Shown here: positions 1-7,164 of the stretch, piece by piece
Numbering within the stretch: the stretch's first letter is position 1
Layout of the letters: the number at the start of each line of letters is the position of its first letter
From: Oxalobacter formigenes
Lineage (GTDB): Bacteria; Pseudomonadota; Gammaproteobacteria; Burkholderiales; Burkholderiaceae_D
Reading direction: 5' to 3'
Length of the DNA stretch: 48,649 nt
NCBI GenBank assembly: GCA_023667225.1
Contig: JAMPAN010000007.1
Location: 1 to 48,649, forward strand
Notes under the pieces: generated by a model
Databases searched by the model: none
What the model was told of the DNA's origin: nothing
Seen by the model: only the letters and a program-made list of their open reading frames with translations
Program-made: the position numbers and the translations under genes

Positions 1-1
1 G

Positions 2-55
2 AAACTGAACCGCCTGCTCGAACAATATTCCGCTTTTTATGAGTCTTTTTATTGA
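2..55 (+). CDS. 3' end of an unidentified gene (partial)
   Basis: Frame 2 from the left edge is open for 17 codons, reading KLNRLLEQYSAFYESFY, and ends at a TGA. The residue mix looks like a normal protein C-terminus, but the piece is too short to identify and could be chance. It would converge on the glutaredoxin-like gene on the other strand. Confidence 0.3.
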   Translation, partial: KLNRLLEQYSAFYESFY

Positions 56-135
56 AAGTCTGAAAGTTATGAGGTTTTTTTTAGCCTGACGGGATGTATT
101 TTCCTTGAAGGCGGCAAGCAGTTTCCCAAGGGATG

Positions 136-411
136 TTATGCCTGCAAGCGGGATTCAAGCAAGGCGATAATGGCGGTATGGCCTGACGCGTATTCGTCTC
201 CTGCTGCCAGGAAGGGAATGCCGATACAGGTTTCCGGGATACCGTAGCGTTTGCCTGTTTCGCGCAGTTCTTCGTAATGCGCCCTGCCGGCGTAAATTTC
301 TTTGCAGACCAGATTGGCAAACCGGCCGGAAGCGGCGGCAAGGTATGATTCAAGCAAGGCGCAGCCGGGGCAGCCTTTGCCAAGATAAAGGGTCATGTGG
401 CTAAACGGCAT
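136..411 (-). CDS. glutaredoxin-like thiol-disulfide protein
   Basis: A 91-residue protein with the size and layout of a thioredoxin-fold glutaredoxin. A CPGC motif lies at residues 14-17 after a first beta strand (MTLYLGKG), and a GIPF segment with a likely cis-proline is at about residue 66. Such proteins reduce disulfides or mixed glutathione disulfides in the cytoplasm, and no signal peptide is visible. CPGC differs from the classical CPYC. I chose the ATG at 411 because an AGGA lies about 8 nt upstream. A longer open frame to 609 exists, but its extra 66 residues (Cys- and Pro-rich) do not look like the fold. The partner and substrate are unknown. Confidence 0.75.
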   Translation of the reverse strand: MPFSHMTLYLGKGCPGCALLESYLAAASGRFANLVCKEIYAGRAHYEELRETGKRYGIPETCIGIPFLAAGDEYASGHTAIIALLESRLQA

Positions 412-658
412 AGTTTTTTCCTGAAAAGCAACTGACAGTTTGCCATGATACTGCTTTATGCGGCAGATGTTGTTATTGTGTGTTGACGCACAGCATCCGA
501 AGGACGGATAAATGGCTGAAAGGCCTGACGTGTATCCGGGAACACCGGCAGGCGGTTTTGGCAGGAGGCAGGTGTGTTGGCAAGCTGGTTTGCACAGAAA
601 GATGCGCAAAGCCGGGTTTCATGGTTTAATTAGGCCTGTCTATTGACAGGCGGTGCGC

Positions 659-1198
659 ATGAACAGCAAACAGACATTTTGGATAACGGGGATAGGGGCT
701 ATTTTGGCCGGTTTTTTCCTTTTTATGTCTGTTGCTGCCGCGCAGCAGGCACAGCCTGCCGCCCCTGTTCAGGCACAGCAGGCCTCTCCGGCAGCTGCTC
801 CTGCTCTGAATCAGAATCAGGCACAGGCGGCTGCCCCGGTTTCCGATGAGAAGATGGATGATGATGAAACCGTTTTTGATAACGGGGTGAAGATGAAAAT
901 TCTTCGGGCAGGCAAGGGCCCCAAACCTGCGCCGAACGCTATTGTCCAAATCCAGTATATTGGCAGTCTGGAGGATGGAACCGAGTTTGACCGGTCTTAT
1001 TCGCGCCGTTATCCGTCTATTTACAAGTTGTCAGATGTGATTGGATGCTGGCAGACCGGTATTCCGGAAATGCAGGTGGGCAGCAAGGCCAGGTTTACTT
1101 GCCCGCCCGGATCTGCCAACGGCAAGCGTCCGGTGGATTTTATCCGGGGCGATACGACGCTGTATTTTGTAATTGAGCTGATTGCCATTACCGGCTAG
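659..1198 (+). CDS. FKBP-type peptidyl-prolyl cis-trans isomerase, membrane-anchored or exported
   Basis: A 179-residue protein in three parts: a hydrophobic N-terminal segment (about residues 7-28, signal peptide or anchor); a low-complexity linker rich in Gln, Ala and Pro (about 28-62); and one FKBP domain (about 72-178). The domain has VQIQYIGSLEDGTEFDRS and VIGCW, corresponding to the active-site Asp, Val-Ile and Trp of the family. It probably folds proteins in the periplasm. The ATG at 659 has an AGGCGG about 8 nt upstream. A GTG at 653 is too close to that site, so the shorter start is preferred. It is single in its strand block, with a 313-nt gap before the porin gene. Confidence 0.85.
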   Translation: MNSKQTFWITGIGAILAGFFLFMSVAAAQQAQPAAPVQAQQASPAAAPALNQNQAQAAAPVSDEKMDDDETVFDNGVKMKILRAGKGPKPAPNAIVQIQYIGSLEDGTEFDRSYSRRYPSIYKLSDVIGCWQTGIPEMQVGSKARFTCPPGSANGKRPVDFIRGDTTLYFVIELIAITG

Positions 1199-1511
1199 GG
1201 CAGCGCTTCCGTGAGAGGTGCGTTTCCCCGGCGTATCGGCAGCGGGTTGCTCTTCGGATAACTGAAAAAAACCAGGCTGCCGGATTTTATTATTTTCCCT
1301 GAAGATTCTCCTGTTTTCGAATAGCAGCCGGCATGGGATTGGAACCGGTTTTTATGGCAAAAAAGCAACAAACCGGGGGCGTTTTTCATGGTTTGGCAGT
1401 GAAAAGCGGGAAGGAGGCGGCCGTTTTCTCCCAAACGGCGCGGCCTGGCATACAATTTCGCGGGGCTTTTCCCTTTACCTTATTGAATCCGCGATACAGG
1501 AAACTGACAAG
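1199..1511. other. intergenic region between FKBP and porin genes, no gene seen
   Basis: No convincing coding region lies here. One 7-bp inverted repeat (CCGGTTT at 1345-1351 with AAACCGG at 1370-1376), followed by GGGCGTTTTT, may be a weak terminator. A TACAAT at 1451-1456 could be the -10 box of the porin gene, but no good -35 precedes it. The last 29 nt match the leader of the gene at 4901. Confidence 0.4.
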
Positions 1512-2633
1512 ATGAAAACGATTTTTGTGGCGCTGGGGGCGCTGGGTATGGCTGCTGTGACGGCAAAGGCGGCATACGCCCGGCCTGATTTCCGCTTTTA
1601 CGGTAATGTGGATACCGGCTATGTCAAGGAAAGCGGCCGGGATGCCGGTATGGCGTGCAATTACGGCAATTTTATTGGTTTGTCCGGCAGTGAAGATTTG
1701 GGAAGGGGGCTGAAGGCTACTTTTACTGTTGAGGAACAGCTTGAGCTGAATGACGGCGACCGGGCGCGCAGGCGAAATGAGGTGGATTTTGCCCGCAGCC
1801 GCAGCGATGGCAATAATGAGGGCTTCAGGCGGCCTGATTTTCAGGGCCAGGCCAATGTCGGTTTGACTCATGCGGAGTGGGGGGCTGTCAGGCTGGGACG
1901 TGTGGCCAATTTGTCTGTCGAGAATTACCGCCGCCTGGATCCTTTTTTCAATTTCAGTGTTGGCGCCAACCTGGCGTATGGCAATAATCTGTATGCCGAA
2001 CATTTGCCCAATACTGTGCGTTATGACAGCCCGTCATGGCAGGGTTTTTCTTTTGGCCTTTCCTATTCGCTGGGGGAGGATGACCATGACAGCGCCTATT
2101 ACAGGAAGATTGGCAATGACGGCTGGAATGCTGCCTTAAAGTATGACAATGGTCCCCTGTTTATGACCGCCAACTATTACCGCATGGCTGATTCTGACAA
2201 TTCTTATGCCTGGAATCTGGGCGGGGCTTATACATGGGGGGCGGCAACGGTTTCTCTTGGGTTCCAGGATTCGCGAACCCAGGCCGGTTTTGCCGATACT
2301 TACCGGCAGGCAACGGGACTGTATGCCGGCTGGATGGAGGCCGGCCGCGCGGTGGACCAGCGGGATGCGGTTTTGGGCCTGGCTTACCGGGTTGGCAGCG
2401 GTGAAATCCAGCTTGCCTACAGTTACGGTAACTGGGATGATGGCGTGAATGATGAGGATGTTCACAAGTATTCGGCGGGCTATACTTATTTTCTTTCCAA
2501 ACGGACATCTCTTTACGGGATGGTTTCCTATCTGGATGCAGGCAGTGCTTTTGCCGGCCGGCACTACAATTTCACCATGGTGGACAAAAGCGAGATTGCC
2601 GGCGTCCAGTTTGGTATTCGCCACACTTTTTGA
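1512..2633 (+). CDS. outer-membrane porin, Gram-negative trimeric type
   Basis: A 373-residue porin of the family common in Betaproteobacteria. The signal peptide covers about residues 1-23, with cleavage after AYA. The mature protein starts with FRFYGNVDTGYV and carries GLSGSEDLGRGLKATFTVEE, the typical first strands and loop of these porins. Alternating aromatic and polar residues suggest about 16 beta strands, and the chain ends in Phe, the outer-membrane assembly signal. It should form a general diffusion channel for small hydrophilic solutes. The gene is monocistronic and followed at once by a strong terminator. Its leader shares a block with the gene at 4901. Confidence 0.92.
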   Translation: MKTIFVALGALGMAAVTAKAAYARPDFRFYGNVDTGYVKESGRDAGMACNYGNFIGLSGSEDLGRGLKATFTVEEQLELNDGDRARRRNEVDFARSRSDGNNEGFRRPDFQGQANVGLTHAEWGAVRLGRVANLSVENYRRLDPFFNFSVGANLAYGNNLYAEHLPNTVRYDSPSWQGFSFGLSYSLGEDDHDSAYYRKIGNDGWNAALKYDNGPLFMTANYYRMADSDNSYAWNLGGAYTWGAATVSLGFQDSRTQAGFADTYRQATGLYAGWMEAGRAVDQRDAVLGLAYRVGSGEIQLAYSYGNWDDGVNDEDVHKYSAGYTYFLSKRTSLYGMVSYLDAGSAFAGRHYNFTMVDKSEIAGVQFGIRHTF

Positions 2634-2650
2634 CGTTGCACGGATACCGG

Positions 2651-2681
2651 AAAAGGCAGGGCTGCAACCTGCCTTTTTCTT
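2651..2681 (+). terminator. intrinsic terminator of the porin gene
   Basis: The stem AAAAGGCAGG (2651-2660) pairs with CCTGCCTTTTT (2668-2678) across a 7-nt loop and runs into a T-rich tail. It starts 18 nt after the porin stop codon. Confidence 0.85.
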
Positions 2682-2689
2682 TTTGGCGG

Positions 2690-3046
2690 TTAGTAATAGA
2701 GTACCCGCAGGCGGCGAGTCCGCAGGATAGGGAGGCCGGAGTGCGTTTTTTTCAGGTCGCACCGGATGGCGATTCGGGATGTCCTGAAAAGGGAGGTTTC
2801 GCCAAATACCCTGGGGCTGATGCGAATAGTGATACGGCCTGTTCCATCTGAAAAAAGGTAGTGGTTGCCGCCCAGGGATGCTTCTATTTTGCCTGTCAGC
2901 CTGAATATTTCGCCATATAGCGGTTTTTCGAGCAGGTTTTTTACTGTTTTTTCCTGTTCGGGTTTTATTCTTTTTCCTTTGCCGGAAGTGTTGGCAGGCC
3001 GGGTAAAAGTGTTTTTGGCAGGCGGTGAAAACAGGTGAAAAAACAT
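2690..3046 (-). CDS. divergent BOF (YgiW/YdeI-like) OB-fold protein
   Basis: A 118-residue protein whose C-terminal two thirds follow the BOF pattern: GEIFRLTGKIEASLGGNHY, then LFSDGTGRITIRI. It is a relative of the two BOF genes at 3862 and 4316, but unlike them has no clear signal peptide; the N-terminus is basic (GKGKRIKPEQEK). The family is an OB-fold linked to stress tolerance, usually periplasmic, and the ligand is unknown. The start is uncertain because only a weak AAAGAAAG precedes the ATG. It may be a decayed or relocalised paralogue. It converges on the porin gene. Confidence 0.6.
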   Translation of the reverse strand: MFFHLFSPPAKNTFTRPANTSGKGKRIKPEQEKTVKNLLEKPLYGEIFRLTGKIEASLGGNHYLFSDGTGRITIRISPRVFGETSLFRTSRIAIRCDLKKTHSGLPILRTRRLRVLYY

Positions 3047-3266
3047 GATGTTTTCTTTCTTTTCAGGATGGGCCGCTTTCTTTCATGGCAGCGAACTCTG
3101 CTGTTATTTCATCCCGAAAGCAGTTCCTGCGGTTTGCTGCACCTCAAAAACCGGGCAAAAATGCGGCGGCCAGGCGGATACCCTGTGCCGTGAAAAAGGG
3201 GGAAAGGATGGATGAACGGGATATGGTGAAGCAAAGACCGGCTGCAAAGGTACCGGGATTGTTTTG

Positions 3267-3767
3267 TCAGTCGTCTGTTTCACCGGGAGAAAGATGCCCG
3301 TTTTGCGGGTAGGTTTGCCTTACCCGCCTGGAAAGCAGCAAATAGACGGTGTAGCCTGCGTGGATGACTGTTGCGATGAGCAGCGGGTTTGAATAACGCA
3401 GGATGTTGTGAACGGGGGAACCAAAACCGTACATCAGTGACGGCAACATGAGGGTAAAGGCGTGACCAATTGGCCCTGAGGCCCACAGGGCGATGATTGC
3501 CCCATATACCGAGCTACGCTTGCGGCGCTTGAAAAGCAGGATGCCGCCAATTATGCTGATTGCCGCACGGGCGACTTCGGCAAGAAAAACTGTTGTCCGG
3601 AAATAGTACCAGGTATAGCGCTCCTGTAACTGGGGAAAATCCAGTTCCGCTTCCAGGAGGGTATTCCGCAGGCCTATCAGTATCAGAAGCGGTTGCAGTA
3701 CCAGCATGACAAAAAGCAGTATGCCCAGCCACCCGAAGACGCCTGCCTTGCGTTTTTCTTGCTGCAT
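3267..3767 (-). CDS. DUF2569-type integral membrane protein
   Basis: A 166-residue protein with four likely membrane helices: about residues 11-32 (GWLGILLFVMLVLQPLLILI), 55-78, 84-110 and 120-147. The start GVFGWLGILLF and the spacing of the helices resemble the DUF2569 family (YdgK-like), which has no known function. The ATG has an AGGAC about 7 nt upstream. It lies between two BOF paralogues on the same strand with gaps of about 95 nt and 220 nt, so it may share transcription with them. No catalytic residues can be named. Confidence 0.7.
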   Translation of the reverse strand: MQQEKRKAGVFGWLGILLFVMLVLQPLLILIGLRNTLLEAELDFPQLQERYTWYYFRTTVFLAEVARAAISIIGGILLFKRRKRSSVYGAIIALWASGPIGHAFTLMLPSLMYGFGSPVHNILRYSNPLLIATVIHAGYTVYLLLSRRVRQTYPQNGHLSPGETDD

Positions 3768-3861
3768 CAGTTGTCCTGTTTATCGACCAGCTCTGCATTT
3801 TCTCACAAAAACAGGGCCGGAAGAAGGGAGGCGGCCCTGTTGTGATGCTGCCGGAATCCGC

Positions 3862-4236
3862 TTACGGCTTGATGACGGTCAGCCTTTTGACATCAATTTC
3901 AAGCGGACGGGCAAAGTCTTTTTCCACTTCGCCGTACACTTCGACCAGGGTTTTGTCTGTAACCCGGATGTTATGGAAGTGTTTGTCGTCGATTTCCATG
4001 CGGACGGTACCGGTGTTATCCTGGAATTCGTAGTGTTCTTTTTTCAGTTTTTTGGTAATCCGGCCGCGCAGTGTGACTTCCTGGTCATCGGCTGCGTTTT
4101 TCATGATACCGGCAACGGTTGTTATTGCAGCGGCTGTGTTTTGGCCGGGGCCGGTATATTGCGCCTGGGCCTGGCCAAACAGACCGGCGGCCAGGGCAAT
4201 GCCTATTACTGCCATGATTTTTTGGGATGCTTTCAT
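3862..4236 (-). CDS. periplasmic BOF (YgiW/YdeI-like) OB-fold protein
   Basis: A 124-residue protein with a signal peptide ending in GQAQAQ (about residues 1-25), followed by a BOF domain: DDQEVTLRGRITKKL, HYEFQDNTGTVRMEIDD and LVEVYGEVEKD. The family consists of small periplasmic OB-fold proteins induced by stress in several proteobacteria, probably binding a small ligand. The start is supported by AAGGA upstream. It is very similar in plan to the gene at 4316 (shared YxGPG, YEFQDNTGT and LTV near the end), so the two look like a tandem duplication. Confidence 0.85.
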   Translation of the reverse strand: MKASQKIMAVIGIALAAGLFGQAQAQYTGPGQNTAAAITTVAGIMKNAADDQEVTLRGRITKKLKKEHYEFQDNTGTVRMEIDDKHFHNIRVTDKTLVEVYGEVEKDFARPLEIDVKRLTVIKP

Positions 4237-4315
4237 GCCAATTCCTTTTATTGTTAAAAACAGGGGCGTCCGTATCCGGCAGAAGCGGATGCAGGCAGAT
4301 TGATTGCAGAAGATA

Positions 4316-4690
4316 TCAGGATGCCGCTACGGTAAGGCGGAATACCTTGATAATGGGGGATTCCACCAGCCGTTTATCCACTTCGCCAAAGATTTCTACG
4401 GTGGTGTTTTCCGTAACTGTCAGGTTATAGAAGAGTTTTTCACTGATTTTGGCGCGGATTGTGCCGGTATTGTCCTGAAATTCGTAATATTTTTTGCCGA
4501 ATCGACGGGTAATGCGCCCTTTGAGCAGAACCTGCCGGCCGTCGATGGGTTTGGCGATAATCTGGGCGACGGTTGTGTCAGCCTGCATTTCGCCAGGGCC
4601 CAGGTACTGGGCGTGGGATATGCCTGCCAGTGCCATGAAAACCGCAGCCAGCATGATGCCCGCCGCTCCTTTTATTTTTGCTTTCCACAT
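4316..4690 (-). CDS. periplasmic BOF (YgiW/YdeI-like) OB-fold protein, second copy
   Basis: A 124-residue paralogue of the gene at 3862. The signal peptide (about residues 1-27) ends in ISHAQ, then come QYLGPGE, RQVLLKGRITRRFGKKYYEFQ and VEIFGEVDKR. The ATG at 4690 has a near-perfect GGAGGAGG upstream; a longer frame to 4738 would put 16 residues before the signal peptide and is not preferred. It is the promoter-proximal copy, and the spacing of 79 nt to the next copy suggests co-transcription. The function is inferred from the family only. Confidence 0.85.
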   Translation of the reverse strand: MWKAKIKGAAGIMLAAVFMALAGISHAQYLGPGEMQADTTVAQIIAKPIDGRQVLLKGRITRRFGKKYYEFQDNTGTIRAKISEKLFYNLTVTENTTVEIFGEVDKRLVESPIIKVFRLTVAAS

Positions 4691-4824
4691 GATTGCCTCC
4701 TCCAGGAATATAAGGTTGTGTTGCTGCTGCTTTCTCATCAGACACGAAAACCGTGCAGCGTCTGCTGATGAGAATCAGTAAAGTGCCAAATGAAGGCAGT
4801 TCAGAGGGAAAAAAAGCGATGGGA

Positions 4825-4839
4825 GCAGGAATTTCCTGC
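4825..4839. promoter_or_regulatory. 15-nt palindrome between divergent genes
   Basis: GCAGGAATTTCCTGC is a perfect palindrome around a central T. It lies between the divergent starts of the BOF gene (4690) and the gene at 4901, which is a natural place for an operator. A TACAAT at 4873-4878 may be a -10 box for the rightward gene, but no -35 was found. Confidence 0.35.
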
Positions 4840-4900
4840 CATAAATATGGCATGATGATTTTCCGGTTTTTTTACAATCCGCACAGGAAAACCTGACAAG

Positions 4901-5344
4901 ATGGAAAGCTGTCTTTTTTATTGTTCAAATCCTCATATTGCCTTTCCGCTGGGCTTTGGCGATATGAAGTCGCAAAGCGCCAGGGCAGAGCGCTTTTTGC
5001 CGGAAAGGCAGGCCTGGCTATGCGTGCATGTGGAGGCGGTTGCTTATGATGCCTTTATCCGGAAGGAAGCCGGGCGGGGCAATCTGGACCGGCTGTTTCC
5101 GGGAATGACGGAAAGTATGGGAAGGCTGCCTGATCCCGATGCGTTATGGCTTTACCATGTTGTTGTTTTTACGGCCCGCTCTCTGGGTGCGGAAAGCCGC
5201 CTGATTTTGCCGGCGGATGAGGGCGGCGTGGCGGCGGCATGGTTTGATGATTTCCATGCCATGCTGGCATATTGCGAAAAAGAGCAGGGTATTGCTCCCT
5301 CGGTTTTCATGAGGAGGCAGGGCAGCCGGCCGCTTTGCGTTTGA
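4901..5344 (+). CDS. unrecognised 147-residue protein
   Basis: I do not recognise this protein. It has no signal peptide or membrane helix and looks like a soluble cytoplasmic protein with several Trp, Tyr and Cys residues. It begins MESCLFYCSNPHIAFPLGFG and has an acidic stretch around LPADEGGVAAAWFDDFH. The ATG is preceded by AGGAAAACCTGACAAG, nearly the same leader as the porin gene. It converges on recD with only 5 nt between stop codons. The composition and codon use resemble the neighbours, so it is probably a real gene. Confidence 0.6.
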   Translation: MESCLFYCSNPHIAFPLGFGDMKSQSARAERFLPERQAWLCVHVEAVAYDAFIRKEAGRGNLDRLFPGMTESMGRLPDPDALWLYHVVVFTARSLGAESRLILPADEGGVAAAWFDDFHAMLAYCEKEQGIAPSVFMRRQGSRPLCV

Positions 5345-5349
5345 GTGCA

Positions 5350-7164
5350 TCAGGCGCAGGTTTCCCGCATTCGGGCTGCCAGCCCGGAGTGCCTGTGTAC
5401 TGATGCGACAATGGCAGTATGGAGGACTGTTTCGGAGCAGGCCAGCCAGACATGCTGCCGCGCGCGGGTAACGGCGGTGTACAACAGTTCGCGCGTGAGA
5501 AGGGGGCCGGGATCTGGCGGCATCAGGATAAGAAGGGATTCAAATTCCGATCCCTGCGACTGGTGTACTGTCATGGCGAAGGCGGTTTCATGGGCTGGCA
5601 GCCGGGGAGGCGGTATGGTGCGGAATCCGTTTTTTCCGTCCGGAAAACAGACGGTTTGCCTGCCGTGCCCGGTTGGCAGAACCAAGCCGATATCCCCGTT
5701 GAAAAGCCGCAGGCTGTAATCGTTTTGCCGTATCATGACGGGCCGGCCTGTGTACCATATTTCCTGCTGCGGGGTTTCCCGTTTTGCCTTAAACCAGGCA
5801 GAGATGAGCGCGTTGACGGCTTCTGATCCCTGAGGGCCTTCCCGAAGCGCGCAAAGCACCCGGAAACGTTCGAAGGTTTCAAAGGCGGCTGCCGGGTTTT
5901 CCGGGGAGCAGTTGTTGACTGCCCGGAGATAGGCGGCGTAGTTTTCGCGGATGCAGGCGGCGGCTTGTCCGTTGGGCGCGGTGGCGGCGTTTTGCAGCCA
6001 GGTCAGCGAGCCGTCCGGGGAGTTGGCCAGTACGGCGCAGGCATCGGCTGTTTTGCCTTCCCTCACAGCCAGCGCAAGGCGGCTGATGCCGGAGTTTTCG
6101 CCAAAACGGAAGTTTTTCGTCAGCCATACGGTATTGTCCTGCCATGACGGCTGCGTTGCCTGGCAGGAAGGGAGGATCGCTTGTTCGGGGATGCCGGTTA
6201 TGGCGGCAAGATCGGCTGTACAGGCAGGCGTGAGCGCGGGGCAGGCCGAGAGTTCGGCGAAAACGGCGCCGGCTTCCACGGCCGCGAGCTGGTCTTTGTC
6301 TCCCAGCATGATGAGGCGCGCGTGCGAAGGCAGGGCTTGAAGCAGACGGCAGGCCAGTGCCAGATCGACCATGGAGGCTTCATCGACTACCAGGACATCC
6401 AGCATGAGCGGCCGCCCTGCATGGCGTCTGAAAACGCCCGGCCGGGAGGTGGCTTCCAGCAGGCGGTGCAGGGTGAAGGCTTCTGTTGGCATGGCGGCCT
6501 GTATTTTTGCAGGGAAGCGCACTGTCTGGTGACGCAGGGCTTCCAGCATACGCATGGCGGCTTTGCCGGTGGGCGCGGCCAGTGTAATGCGGGTTTGCTG
6601 GTTGAGGGAAAGCAGGCAGGCCAGGATGGCGGCTACGGTGGTGGTTTTGCCGGTTCCCGGCCCGCCGCTGATGATAGTGAGGCGCTGCCTTAAGGCGAGT
6701 GCCGCTGCGAGCCGCTGCCAGTCTGCTCCGGTGGTTTTTTGCGGCCCGAAGAAATGCGCCAGGCTCTCTTTTGCAGCAGCGATATTGGCCGGCAGGGTTT
6801 CATGCAGGGATAAAAGCCGTTTTGCAAGGGTGCGCTCATAGGCAAAGTAGCGATGGAGGTACAAGCGGTTTTCTTCATCCAGCACCATCGGCAGGTTTCC
6901 CGGCGAGCGAGGGGTGCCGACCAGCCCTGAAGCCAGGAGGACAGGACGCAGATTTTCAGGCGGCGGCAGGTTTTCTTCATCTGACGCTGCTTCCAGCGGC
7001 AGGCAGACATGTCCGGCCGAGACAGCCAGGCTCAGCCGGCGCGCCAGTTCCGGCAGCCATTTTATTGCCTGCTCACCGGCGTGTTGTTCCTGTGCCCACA
7101 GCCTGACATGTTCGGCAAAGGCATCAGCCAGCAGGCCGTGCGGCGTTGGGGAAAGTGGCGTCAT
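5350..7164 (-). CDS. recD: RecBCD exodeoxyribonuclease V, alpha subunit
   Basis: A 604-residue SF1B helicase, the fast 5'-3' motor of RecBCD, which works with RecB and RecC in double-strand break repair and degradation of linear foreign DNA. Visible motifs are Walker A SGGPGTGKTTT at about residue 165, Walker B VDEASMVDLALA, NFRFGENSGI, and the C-terminal VHQSQGSEFESL and LYTAVTRARQHVWL helicase motifs. The length is typical. I chose the ATG at 7164 because it forms an ATGA overlap with the recB stop. A start at 7182 would add six residues inside recB. It is last of three genes. Confidence 0.96.
   Translation of the reverse strand: MTPLSPTPHGLLADAFAEHVRLWAQEQHAGEQAIKWLPELARRLSLAVSAGHVCLPLEAASDEENLPPPENLRPVLLASGLVGTPRSPGNLPMVLDEENRLYLHRYFAYERTLAKRLLSLHETLPANIAAAKESLAHFFGPQKTTGADWQRLAAALALRQRLTIISGGPGTGKTTTVAAILACLLSLNQQTRITLAAPTGKAAMRMLEALRHQTVRFPAKIQAAMPTEAFTLHRLLEATSRPGVFRRHAGRPLMLDVLVVDEASMVDLALACRLLQALPSHARLIMLGDKDQLAAVEAGAVFAELSACPALTPACTADLAAITGIPEQAILPSCQATQPSWQDNTVWLTKNFRFGENSGISRLALAVREGKTADACAVLANSPDGSLTWLQNAATAPNGQAAACIRENYAAYLRAVNNCSPENPAAAFETFERFRVLCALREGPQGSEAVNALISAWFKAKRETPQQEIWYTGRPVMIRQNDYSLRLFNGDIGLVLPTGHGRQTVCFPDGKNGFRTIPPPRLPAHETAFAMTVHQSQGSEFESLLILMPPDPGPLLTRELLYTAVTRARQHVWLACSETVLHTAIVASVHRHSGLAARMRETCA

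Noticed and set aside
3085-3312. 75-codon rightward frame in the gap before the DUF2569 gene
   Set aside because: No ribosome site, no recognisable domain, and it overlaps the end of the opposite-strand gene.
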